Made by a program: the position numbers and the translations under genes
Notes under the pieces: model-generated
Seen by the model: only the letters and a program-made list of their open reading frames with translations
Database searches by the model: none
Told to the model about the DNA's origin: nothing
NCBI RefSeq assembly: GCF_003573695.1
Contig: NC_039363.1
Location: 162,952,747 to 163,016,746 of the forward strand
Direction: 5' to 3'
DNA: 64,000 nucleotides
Source: Papaver somniferum
Taxonomy: Eukaryota; Streptophyta; Magnoliopsida; Ranunculales; Papaveraceae
In this document: positions 45,352 to 56,391 of the stretch, piece after piece
Position numbering within the stretch: position 1 is the stretch's first letter
Layout: every line of letters begins with the position of its first letter

Positions 45352-47660
45352 TGGTGGACCCGGGAATGTGTATAAAATTGAAGTGAAATGAAAACGGGCC
45401 TACAGTAATACCGCAAGTGCACGTCAGTTGTAGCTCGTGCAAGTACGGGTCGATCCACAGAGATTGGGAGTGTTAGGAGTTTCTAGCTATTTGGGTTCTA
45501 AATTGCTATTGGGCTTTAGGTATCAAAGGGTTGTGGTACCAATGGGTTATGAATACCCTTTGGAACTGTTGGGCTTTGAATACCCTTTGAGTAAATTGGG
45601 CTTAATGGGTTTGTTGTAACAATGAAATGGTTTTGGGCTCAGTGGGTTTGGATTGACTGTGAACTTATGGGCTTTTGGTCTTTTGAATTGCACTGGGCCT
45701 TGGGCTAACAGTGACTGTGAATTGGGCTATAGCTTTTCACCTGGGCTTTGATTAAGTCCACAGTGGGCTTTTGTAATGAATCTGGGCTTCAACAGTAGCA
45801 GAAGCAGTGCAAAGGGCAGGTGCTCAGCAGGGAAAGGGAGAGCAGGAGTTGTGCAGGCAGGGCACTAAATCACACAGGGCCAAGGATGGCATTTACAATG
45901 ACAGGTACAAAGAAAAAGTGACAATGGTATATACATGGAAGCAACACAGGGCAAAAGGATGAAAATTTACAATGGCAAAAGCAAACAACACAAAAGTATT
46001 ATGAGAAGGTGACAGAACAATGAAACTACAAGCAGAGAACAATGGAACCAAGGCCTAAGCCAAGGGCAGGGGTGAGATTGCAGCTGTGGATAAGCTAAGG
46101 CTTAGAATCCACCTTGTGTCCTAGCTAAACAATGCAATTCTAGGTTTAAAAACTTAAGCATCCACTAGAATGGGAAGAGAATCATCTTGCTCACTGATTT
46201 GCCCCTAGCATTGACTGTCTTTTGAAAGCACAGTCAATCACAGGCATATCAGAGCACCAACTTCTTCCCATTACTCAAGCAAAACAGGCCTTCCTAGAAA
46301 TTCATCATTCATTAGTGCACTAAGGTTTCATCTGAGCCTCAACAGTGAACTCAGAACATAATTAACACTACAATGGAACTAAACATGATTAACAGGAACA
46401 ACACACATTTAAACTACAATGGCAAAACAGTAACACACATTTAAACAACACATTTAAACAACACACATTTAAGCAACACACATTTAACAGGAACAACACA
46501 ACATTTAAACTACTAAACAGTGAATGAAAATTGCAAAACAAGAACCCTAAAAAATTAACAGTGAAATTAAATTAACCCAATTAGGGGGTGTCTTGGCTAA
46601 CCAAGAACAACCTTTAACATCCTACATCACTTCCTATTTATAGTTTACAACCAAATCCCTAATTTCACAAAACCCTAAATTTGTAAACCCTAAATTTTGG
46701 GGAAAAATCAAATTCGACATACCCATGTGTGAATTCTGCTCGACCCATGCCCTGTTGATGTTCTACTGCTCCTCCTCTAGCTCTTGTTGCGCTGTTGGCC
46801 TAGCCCTAGACTTCTGTGAACCCTAGCTTCTCTCACTGTCGAGTTTGTAGCATCAGGACTCGATGCTACAGACGAGAAAGGAAGAGACAAGGGTGGTGAT
46901 TGAATCCTGAGTTTGTCGGGGGAAGGTGGTAGTGGTGGTGTTCGAGGTGGAGATGGAAGAGATGGTGGTGATGGAGATGGCAGAGTTGCAGAGAATTTGG
47001 GAAGAAGAGAGGAAGAACCCGATGGAGAAGAAGGGTCCGTTTGGTTGGGTAATAGGGTTCGGTGACTAGGGTGTGAAGCGGGGATAGCGCGGTTTGATGA
47101 TCTCGACAAGGAGCGATGGATGGGAAGATGGTAGGTGGATCCAACGGCGATACGGAGGTAAGCGTGGAGCGACCGTCGGATGAAGGGATGTAGCAAAACG
47201 GANNNNNNNNNNGGGGCTTCGGAGTTTGATGTGCGATGATGGAGCGACCGTAGGATGCTGAAATGCTTCGATCTGACGGCTGAAATCCGAGACGGGCTTG
47301 GATAGTGGAAATGTGTTTGAGTAAGGGTTTTGGGCCTTGGGTATGCCAAGCCCATATCTTCTTTAAGGACAATTCTTCTTCTTCAAGCCCACTTCTAGCC
47401 TTTTGGTCTTGTGCACAACATTCTTCGCGGCTTCCTTGTGTAATTCCTCCCGGCTTTTCACTACTTTTCTGCTCTTTTCCGCTCTGCTATTCATCCAAAC
47501 TTTATTTATTACCTAAAAATGCAAAATTAAGTAAGAAAAATATTTATTCTTGAAAACAATGAAAATACAGAATATGGGATAAAATGTAGAATTAATGCAC
47601 AAAAGATGAGTTAAATGCCAAGAAAAATATATAGAAATATGCACTTTTTAGCACTCATCA
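45352..47660 (-). repeat. 5' LTR (right copy) of the Athila-like element
   Basis: About 2.3 kb; same ends as the left copy. It contains the only ambiguous bases in the window (47203-47212). Confidence 0.9.
47203..47212. other. Assembly gap (10 N)
   Basis: The left LTR has about 37-38 bp at this place (37759-37796), so the ten Ns are not the real length. Frames crossing it are artefacts. Confidence 0.9.
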
Positions 47661-49616
47661 CCACCAGCGGGCCCGTTTTTCTCTGGTCATTCGAATACAT
47701 ACCACGCCTCCCAAACAACCACCGAACGCCAGCCTAAAGTAGGATGGTTGGGCTGGTGTGGAGCAGCTTGGAAAAGCTTGTATGCACAAGACTGCCAATG
47801 TCGGTCTCAAAACAGATCGCGGCCGTCCAACTTTGCCCGCATGGTTGGATGGCATAGATCGTCCCATGAACGGTTGGACAAGCGTTGTCCTGCACACCGG
47901 CGGGCCCCTTTTCTACTTAATTGACCAAACTTCTCATGACCTAGCAGGGAGGAGCAAACGCTTGCTCGAAGTTCGGCCGGCGTGATGCTTTAAGGGTCAC
48001 AGGAAAGTCCACTAGTGTCTTAAATTGATCACGACCATCCAATTTCACCACACATGCTCACCACCGGCTCAATGTGGGCCATGCATGGTCGGCCTCCCCA
48101 AAGGAGGAGAATAGCTTTCCAAACCGTTAGGTTGAAGTCGTGTACACATGACCGATCCAAAACCCTAATTAGGGTTTGCGGCATGTTACATGTGTCGCTA
48201 ATCGATCACGAGCGTCCATCTTCGCAAGGTTGGACGGAGGATGTAGATGTAGAATTAAAAGGTCCCGAGCATGTCAACATGATCACCGTGAGCCCATCTA
48301 CACGCATGACCGATCGACCAAGGCCAACCATGGTTAGACGTCTCGAAACGCGCGCCCGAAGTAAGCTTGTTGCGCGGTTTCCAACTCTTTTGCGACATGG
48401 GATTTCTGTTGCAAACCGATCTCAACCACTCAACTTTGTCGGAAAAATTGAGTGGCTTAGATCACATCTTCATGGGACGGTGAGGTACGGACGTGTACAC
48501 CGGAAAGCCGTCTACATGCATGCCCGGTCGGTCCTGCCAAAAACGTCTCCCATACTTGGATTCGACCAAGTTGAAGAGTGATGCCTGCGCACCTCTTCAA
48601 AACCCTAAAACACTATCAACGGTCGCAGATGAGTGTCATAGATCATCTTGTCCTTCCAACTCTACCAGCTTGGTCGGACAGCCCAAGCTAGGAGTTAAGT
48701 GGCCAATAAGGTGTCGTGGTGATCACCATCTGTCTCCCTACCACATGCAGTGATCGGCCAAGGGAGGGCTTGCCTGTGCAGCCTCCAAATGATCACTTGA
48801 AGATGGTTGGACATGATCCTATTCTAAGACGCTTAGTCCGCGACTTATCCGGACAGGCTTCGAAACGGCAATGCTTCATGCATGCTATTTGCGATGCATT
48901 ACATACATCAAATGTACACGATATTTCATAAATATCGATTTCCCAAATAACTTGGTTATTTAACCTAGCATCGTATGCTACCTTCTGTGGGTCCCACGAT
49001 CCACACAATCGATACATCAAGCATGTCACAAACTGGGGGATACATACTGGGGTATTGGTCTGGCGGTTTACAGCGTGCAGCGTGCAACGCGCCATCACAA
49101 GAACGTGTCAGGAAGACATGGACGGTGATGATGGAAGAAGTGGGCAAAGACTGATCGTGTGACACTAACATGACTCCACTACTGCATCACTCCACTTCCT
49201 CCACTTTCCAAGAGATATGAGGGTGGTTCTTTATGACTTGTATAAATAGGTTCTCATCCCTATTTCCAAGACGGTCAGAGACAGAAACCAAGTGTGGATA
49301 CAACGTATTCAAACACACAGAGCTTTGATTACATTATTGCAAGCCAGTTTGGTATTCTGATACAAGTCATAAACAGCCAACACCTTCACGGTCTCAACAC
49401 CTTCTTCGCTTCCCTCCCTAAGATCAACCCCATCTCCTTCACTTTGTGACTGAAGCAAGTATGGAACGGTCATTTCTTGGTTTAGGCCAGAATTGTACAG
49501 ATTGATCTCTCCAATCAAAAGCACTCCTGTGCAGTGCATTTTTTTAGGGTTTAGATTCATTTCTCATCCACACACCCCAAATCACCAGGCAGAAATATTT
49601 TTCACCCATAAACAAT

Positions 49617-49633
49617 TGGCGACCACAGTGGGA
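49617..49633 (+). other. Primer-binding site of internal region 2
   Basis: TGGCGACCACAGTGGGA just after LTR 2. Confidence 0.65.
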
Positions 49634-49764
49634 GATTAATCTTTCGGTTGGAAAATTGAATTCTCCACATTCATTCCAACCTTCTCAATTTTGGGATAGG
49701 TCTTGGGTCCGATTCGATCATTAACTTATTCCATATCGGCTTTCATCTCGGTTTTCATCCCACG

Positions 49765-49874
49765 ATGTATCCTCACCCGGTAGATTCTTCGGAAACCATA
49801 GATCATTCAAGTATCATGGGAAGTGTGGCTAGGATGCTGGAGGATATCCTGGCAAATCAAGCTGGTATCGCTAG
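49765..49874 (+). pseudogene. gag N-terminal piece of internal region 2 (interrupted)
   Basis: Starts with the same MYPHPVDSSETIDHS codons as internal region 1. It stops at GCTAG (49870-49874), where a complete related gypsy element is inserted, and resumes at 58840. Confidence 0.7.
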
Positions 49875-52308
49875 TGTTGATGGTGGATTTTAGTTTAGGG
49901 ATAAAATTGTGAAACCAAATTTATGCGCTGACATCCTGCAAAGGATAAAGCCACTGATAAAATGATGAATACTTCTTCACTTCTCTAATTTACCTAGAAT
50001 GGAGCATGTGGCAACAATCCCATGTACCCTGTGAATTTATAGCATTATTAATGCATGATTAGCCTTGTATTTCCTGTGTTGTTCCCGCAGAACTCTCATT
50101 ATTAGTGCAACATGACGACTGAGCGTTGCTCTCAGCAGAGTAACACGAATCTCCAAGTGTTAATAATGAAGCATAAACGAAATACCCGTATAGGCTACAT
50201 CTCTCGGTGTTTTATACTAGCCCGATTGAGCATATTTGAATATGGACTGTCCATATCAGTCTCAGAAACAATCACGACCACGCAAGTTGGTCGCACGATT
50301 TAACAAGCTTAGACGAACCCTAGCAGGAGCAGGCTACCACTGTGATGACCACTAGTGGGCCCATTTGCGCCCTAGCTGGTCGAACACCACGCTTCTCTTC
50401 CCAACAAGCTAAAACGCCAGCCCTCAAAGGGGATAGCCGGATTGCTTTGGAAGATTTCGGTCGAGCAAGACTGTCCATGGCAGTCTCAAAGTAATCACAG
50501 TCGTCCAACTTCACCGACATGATTGGACGGCGCGGATCAGGCCATATCCGGTTGGACAATCATTGTCATGCACACCGGCGGGCCCTCTTCACGCCTGCAT
50601 AATCGACCCTCCCCTGACTTAGCCACACAACCATGTACGGTTGCCCGAAGTTGGGCCGGCGTGAAAGCTTAAAGGGTCGCAGGAAATTCCACTAAAGGTC
50701 TTAAATTAATCACGACCATCCAACTTCACCAGCATGATTGGATGGCTTAAATCGTACCCATAGCCGTCAGGCAGGTATTGACGTGTTCATCACCGGCCCA
50801 ATGTGGGACCCACATGGTCGGCCTCCCCAAAAGAGGAGTGTGGCTTGCTAATTCGTCCATCCAAAGTAGCGTGGACGTGAAACCCTAATTAGGGTTTGCG
50901 GCACATCACATGTGTCGCAAATCAGTTTCAACCATCCATCTTCGCAGGCATAGATGGAGGGTGTAGATGTAGATTCAAAGGTCCCATAGCATGCCAACAT
51001 AATCACCGTGGTCCCATCTACATGTGTGACCAATCGGCCAAGGCCGACCATGACTAGGTGCCTCGATTCGTGCGCCCAAACTAGGCATGGTCGTGCGGTC
51101 CCAATTGAAAAACGATCTCGACCACTCAACTTCGCCAGACAAATTGAGTGGATTAGATAACATCTCCATGGGACAGTGAGGTACAGACACGAACACTGTC
51201 AAGCCGTCTATACGCATGCCCGATCGGTTTTGCCAAAAGCCTCTCCCATGCTTGGATTCGACCAAGCTGAAAGGGGTACTTGCGCACCTCCTAAACCCTA
51301 ATCCGACGGTCGCAGATGTGGGTCGCAAGTCATCTCGTCCGTCCAACTTCACCAGCTTGGACGGACAACCTAAGACAGGATTTAGGCGACCAGTTAGGTA
51401 TCACCACGATCGCCGTCCACCACTCTTCCACACAGAGTGATCGGCCAAGTCAGGGTTTACCTGTACAGCCTCCAAACGATCACTCGAAGATGGCTGGACG
51501 TGATGCTATTTTAAGACGCTTAATTCGTGACTTACTCCGCTAAGCCTCAAAACAGCGATGCTTCATACATGCTGAATATATTCGATGCATTACATGCATA
51601 GAATACACACGATATTTCATAAATATCGACTTCCTAAATAACTTAGTTATTTAATATAGCATCACATGCTACCTTTTGTGGGTCCCACGATCCACACACT
51701 CGAGACATTAATCATGTCACAAACTTGGGGATACTTATTGGGGTATTGGTATGGCGGTTTACAACGTGCAGCGCATAACGCGCCATCATAATAACGTGTC
51801 AGGAAGTCATGGACAGTTAGTGATGATGGGAGAAGTGGGATTTACCTGATCGTGTGACAATTACCACGACTCCACTACTCCATCACTCCACTTCCCATGA
51901 AAATGTGGGTTAGGGGCAATGACTTGTATAAATAGGTTCTCCTCCCTATTTCCGAACAAGACAAGACAACAGAAACCAAGTGTTGATACAACCATATCCA
52001 AACACCAGAACTGATAGCTTACATTATGCAAGCCAGTTCATTTTTCTGATACAAGTCATACATAGCCAACACCTCCACAATCTCAACACCTTCTTCGCTT
52101 CCCTCCCTAAGATCAACCCCATCTCCTTCACTTTGTGACCGAAACAAGTCTGGAACGGTCATTTCTTGGTTTAGGCCGGAGTTGTACAGATTGATTTCTC
52201 GAATCACAAGCACTCCCGTGCAATGCATTTGTTTAGAGTTTAGATTCATTTCTCATCCACGCACCCCAAATTACCAAAACCAGCAGAAAATTTTTTCACC
52301 CATAAACA
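49875..52308 (+). repeat. LTR 3 (5' LTR of the nested element)
   Basis: 2,434 bp, TGTTGATGG...CATAAACA. TATA box TATAAATA at 51927-51934. Primer-binding site TGGCGACCGCGGTGGGA at 52311-52327. Confidence 0.9.
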
Positions 52309-52434
52309 ATTGGCGACCGCGGTGGGAGGTTAATCTCTCGGTCCTAAAGTCAATTTCTTCAAAATCCGATTCAACTTTATCAATTTTGAAAAGGGTAGAT
52401 CTTAGGACCAATTCAATCATCAATCCATTTCAAG

Positions 52435-52863
52435 ATGGTAGAACTCAGGTCTGGATCAGCAATCAATTCTGATGGAGCTAGTGCGGATAACACTCTCGGT
52501 ATTGATGTACCTGTCAGTGGAGCTACTGTGGTCAATACATCTCTTGGAGCCGTCACTTCTACCACCAACGCCAGTGGAGCAGGAGATGTTACAGTAAGTG
52601 TAACGCCTCCCATCACCAGAGCCAGAGCAGCCGCGAATCCCGACATCTCCTCAATTGTAACACCTCTGGTGGTCACCAGAGCAACAAATTCCACTCCTTC
52701 GTCAGGACGAGGAGCCGGAGGGACGAGAGGAGGACCATCTCCTATTACCATCGCAGACTTGATGGAGAGGCGAGAAGTTCTTGCTAAGACTCAAACGGAT
52801 ATGGATACAACTCAGAAAGAGGTACTCACTTTTCTTAAAACATTAACTGATCGATTTCCATAA
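52435..52863 (+). CDS. gag N-terminal ORF of the nested element
   Basis: A 142-codon frame beginning MVELRSGSAINSDGASADN, Ala/Thr/Val/Ser-rich with RARAAANPDIS and RGAGGTRGG segments, ending in an ERREVLAKTQTDMDTTQKEV helix that looks like a short coiled coil. Position (126 bp after the primer-binding site) and composition fit the N-terminus of a gypsy gag, before the conserved capsid core. The core itself is not seen after the stop at 52863. The frame is intact but short, so only a gag fragment remains. Confidence 0.55.
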   Translation: MVELRSGSAINSDGASADNTLGIDVPVSGATVVNTSLGAVTSTTNASGAGDVTVSVTPPITRARAAANPDISSIVTPLVVTRATNSTPSSGRGAGGTRGGPSPITIADLMERREVLAKTQTDMDTTQKEVLTFLKTLTDRFP

Positions 52864-52967
52864 GAGCCGTGATAGCCCCTGGAGCCAACAAGGAACACAT
52901 TCAACGCACCCGGAGAAGGTACTTCAGCGGCGCGGGCCTACATGGACCTGATCAAGTAACATAAGAT

Positions 52968-53894
52968 ATGAGCGGTCCTGTCATGGATACTCCTACACCG
53001 GGGACTGATCCTCACAACGATCCTCCTCAAGTCAATAGTTTCACTATGAACCAGAGGCCAGATCAGGAAGCAGTTTCTCAAGGAAAGTTTATGCGAACTT
53101 TTACACCTCTCGAAGAATCAGCGGGCGTAGACGTTTTGCTGCAATCAACCAGAGGAAGGTCACAACCGTGCCCTACATGTCACCACACGCATCAAGGATT
53201 CAGAGTTCAAGAGGGCCTTTATCGACACAGGAGCGTCTTCGAATATGATTACTCTCAAGACTCTCAGGACATCCAAGGTTTGCCAAGGAAAGATCGTACG
53301 GAAGCCTACTACAACGACGAGCCACGAGAGGAAGTACCAGATGCTCCACGACAGCTGCAGGATGGTACCAATTCCACAACTGATGAGCTCGAAGTGGTCA
53401 ACATCTGGGATGAGGAATATCCTAGGCCTACCTCCATCAGTTCGACCTTGTCTGCGGAGAAACACACGATACTTTTGCAACTTCTCAAGGAATACCATGA
53501 CATATTTTCCTGTACGTATGAAGAAATCCCAGATTTAGATTGGTCACCCATCATCTACATGTCATACCCGGATCCAAGCCGGTTGCAGTTCAGACACGAG
53601 GAAAATTGACAGATCAGGTGCTGCATGGATTTCAGAGACTTGAACAGATGCCGCCCCAAAAACTATTCTCCTATAACTAACATCGACATGTTAACAGATG
53701 CAACCAGCGGACACGGCATGTTCTCCTTCATGGATGGATGTAGCGGCTACAACCGGATAAGGATATACGAGCATGATGAAAGTAAGATAGCTTTTCGAAC
53801 TCCTCTCGGAAATTTTTATTATATTGTACTGCCATTTGGTTTAAAGAATGCCGGTGCAACGTACCAACGCTCTGTGATGGCAATCTTCCACTAG
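52968..53894 (+). pseudogene. Protease-RT fragment of gypsy pol
   Basis: Frame 52968-53609 covers gag/pol linker sequence. In another frame, RAFIDTGASSNMITLK at 53212-53259 holds the DTG active-site motif of the retroviral-type aspartic protease. The stretch before RT (KHTILLQLLKEYHDIFSCTY) is in the first frame. Frame 53625-53894 is the RT N-terminal half: DFRDLNRCRPKNY, ATSGHGMFSFMDG, KIAFRTPLGNFYY and PFGLKNAGATYQR. It ends with IFH and a stop, before the YVDD catalytic box. RT palm/thumb, RNase H and integrase are absent, so a large internal deletion is likely. Confidence 0.8.
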
Positions 53895-54763
53895 AGCTGA
53901 TACCTCAAGAGAGCCGCCCCAAGAAGATAACGATGTCCACGCGTCATGTCGAGAAAAATCCGGGAGAGTCACTCTATCAGACGATGGTGCATGTCCATCG
54001 TGCTATGTTGGAGAATCTGCGCTTTTGGTCATCCTCTGGACTTCATGAAGCTGTTGAACTCTCATCTACAACAACATCTGCCCTGCTAGAAAGAACCAGT
54101 TTCGTTGAAGCAGCAAGAGGAAAGCCACCGAGATACAACATACTGCGCGTCCAAAATTGCCAACTTCAACTCTAGTACCATATGTACGACTGCCGCAATA
54201 ATGAAACAACGTTCAAGATATTCCATATCTGGATCGACGGTAACTACATCAATGAGAGACGTTTTCATAATTTGTCTCCCGTGGAAAAAGTAGTTCTGTT
54301 ACCAAAGGAGATTGCACCTGGGACTTATGAGGGTGCCAAGTTCGTACAAGTTGCCACCACGCCTCTCCCTGTCAGTCTCTTCTGATTACAGCTGCTGCCA
54401 AGAACTGTTGTTGCTTGTCGATTGATACCATCCAGAGCTTCACCATATCAACGACCATTACGTACAAAAGACCCATCGTGCATACAAGAGAGAACCATGT
54501 AAACCACGCTTGGGGACTGAGGCTCAGCACGAAGTTCCTTCATCATCAGTCAAGGACTTCTTCAACAAGAGAGAGATGGTCAATCAAGAAGCATGGAATT
54601 CACAAAAGTAAATCAAACTGAAGAGGAAGCAACTTAAACGCTCCCTCCAGCAGAAGATGCTTCAATGGTCTATTCAAGAGCCGCCTCAACGCTCTCTCCG
54701 GGACCCACGTTCGCTTCAGAATCCTGCTTCAATGCTCTCTCCAGAAGCCACCTCCACATTTGC
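53895..54763 (+). other. Degraded pol-derived or leader sequence
   Basis: Short frames at 53933-54175 and 54182-54385 show no catalytic motif. From about 54640 to 54900 there are repeated CAAGAGCCGCCTCAA.GCTCT and CTCTCCGGGACCCACGTTC units (two to four copies). Confidence 0.4.
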
Positions 54764-55108
54764 TTAAGAAGCTTCTTCAATGGTATATTCAAGAGCCGCC
54801 TCAATGCTCTCTCCGGGACCCACGTTCACTTCAGAATCCTGCTTCAACACTCTCTCCAGGACCCGGTTCAACGTTCGCACCAGAAGCCACTTTAACATCC
54901 TCTCGAGTCGTTTCAACATGCAAGCTACATCAATAATCTGCGCTTTGTTCAAGTTATCTTTGATGTAATCATTCCTCAACATACGTCTCATCCATCCTTC
55001 ATAAGGGCCCAGCGGAGCATGACAAACCTTGAAGTCGATAGGAGAAGGGTTATCTTGTGGAACGGATATTTTCAGATAGTTGAAAGGGCGCGGTGAACAG
55101 CTCATCAT
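54764..55108 (-). pseudogene. Antisense PMD gene remnant in the nested element
   Basis: A 114-codon reverse frame. Its N-terminal half (SPIDFKVCHAPLGPYEGWMR followed by RMLRNDYIKDNLNKAQIID) matches the N-terminal block of the PMD proteins at 31148-31786 and 61342-61928. The C-terminal half is translated tandem repeat. Upstream, 55108-55190 matches the start of those genes (including the MSSGDNADAKSGSVD region) with a frame break. The rest of the gene has been lost, so the nested element descends from an ancestor with the same antisense gene. Confidence 0.65.
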
Positions 55109-55309
55109 CTATGTTCGGCATATCTTTGAAGTTGTCAACACTCCCTGACTTGGCATCAGCATTATCCCCAGAAGACATCTTAGCAGGACCCCTTTTGTTC
55201 ATCCTACAATAAAATAAAAGCGGGGGAGTCAGTACTCATATGAAAACGCATGGGATGTGTAGTCACGCACGACAGGACATACATTCACGTTAAAATACAC
55301 CAGGCTAGG

Positions 55310-55700
55310 AAAAGCAAACAAGGCTGGTATGGGGCCACCTCAGCAAACGAGGCCGGTGTTAGTCAAGTACGCAAAGCCGGTGTTGGTCGAGATCGCAAGG
55401 CTAATATCCCGTCACGCAAGCAAGACTGATATCATGTCACACAAGTAGGACGGTATTGGGTCACGTCAGGCCGGTATTGGTCAAGGCTGATCAAGGTCAC
55501 AAGGCTGGTATTGGTCCACGTCAGCAAACAAGGATGGTATTGATCCACGTTAGCAAACAAAGCCGGTGTTGATCAAGGTGACAAGGCCGAACGAAACAAG
55601 ACAGCAAGGCCGGTGTCGATCGAAGCAGCGATGTCCATCAGCAAGGTCGGGGTTCGTCAAATCAGCAAGGCCGGTGTTGGTCAAGGGGCAAGTCTGGTGT
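55310..55700 (+). repeat. Minisatellite of the nested element, GGCCGGTGTTGGTCAAG units
   Basis: Tandem diverged units (GCAAACAAGGCCGGTGTT, AAGGCTGGTATTGG); same family as 31950-32222 and 62100-62345. Confidence 0.8.
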
Positions 55701-55750
55701 TGGGGTGAGGCAACAGGTATGGTGTTTGGTCGAAGTAGTCACAACCGGTC

Positions 55751-56030
55751 CCAAGCAAAGCCGGCATGCGGCGTGTCCCACTTGATCATGCACAACCAAC
55801 CCCAGATTGGTCTAAGCAGGCGCAACCATCCCCAAGCAAAGCAGGCACGCGGCGGGTCCCACTTGATCAGGTACAGCCATCCCCAGATTGGTCGAGGCAG
55901 GCACAGCCAGCCCCAAGCAAAGCCGGCATGCGGCGAGTCCCGCTTGATCAGGCACAGCCATCCCAGATTGGTCGAAGCAGGCACAGCCGGCCCCAAGCAA
56001 AGCAGGCACGCAGCGGGTCCCACGTTCGAG
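55751..56030 (+). repeat. 81 bp tandem repeat, about 3.5 copies
   Basis: CCAAGCAAAG recurs at 55751, 55832, 55913 and 55993 (spacing 81, 81, 80). Each unit holds GGCGGGTCCCACTTGATCA and CCCCAGATTGGTCGAAGCAG-type blocks. Because 81 is a multiple of three, long frames appear on both strands; I take these as artefacts. Confidence 0.9.
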
Positions 56031-56380
56031 AAAGTCAGGCATAACAAGCCCACGTTCGAGCAAGCAGGCGCATGATGAGTCCCACGATCGAGCGAAGCAG
56101 GCGCAACAGTCCGTTGAGCAGGCACATCAGCCCCACGATCGAGCGGAGCAATCATGAAGCAGGCTCTCGACCGAAGCAGGCATAGCAAGGTCGGTCGAAG
56201 AAGGCAAGACCGATATCATGCTAGGGGAACGCTCGCCTGGACGCCTCTTGAACGTGACATGCTTCAAGGACATGAAGACTCGTCTCTCCCGGTAACATCT
56301 AACTTTGTCTCATAAGTTTTATCTTTATATGTCACCATCTAATGCCTACCCCACAATAATGTATCCATTATGTGCTAGGC

Positions 56381-56391
56381 AGGGGACTTAA
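56381..56391 (+). other. Polypurine tract of the nested element
   Basis: AGGGGACTTAA immediately before LTR 4. Confidence 0.7.

Larger units (their letters stand above)
35905..47660 (-). mobile_element. Athila-like non-autonomous gypsy element with internal extra LTR (TSD CCACC)
   Basis: Flanked by CCACC at 35900-35904 and 47661-47665, and the host LTR reads through when it is removed. On the minus strand: 5' LTR (47660-45352), primer-binding site (45345-45328), internal region (to 41448), a truncated internal LTR (41447-40567), a second partial internal region (40566-38244) and the 3' LTR (38243-35905). The polypurine-type sequence GGTTTGGGGGTATT precedes both the 3' LTR and the internal LTR on the minus strand. 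There is no protease, RT or integrase. Coding capacity is limited to a gag-like acidic protein present in two versions. Confidence 0.88.
35372..49614 (+). repeat. LTR 2 (shared middle LTR), split by an 11.8 kb insertion
   Basis: Left part 35372-35904, right part 47666-49614; together about 2.48 kb, matching LTR 1. It has a polypurine tract on its left and a primer-binding site on its right, so it served as 3' LTR to internal region 1 and 5' LTR to internal region 2. Relative to LTR 1 it lacks about 47 bp near 48049 (LTR 1 sequence near 25909-25955). TATA box at 49241-49248. Confidence 0.85.

Noticed and set aside
55739..56188. Long frames on both strands
   Set aside because: They arise from an 81 bp tandem repeat whose length is a multiple of three.
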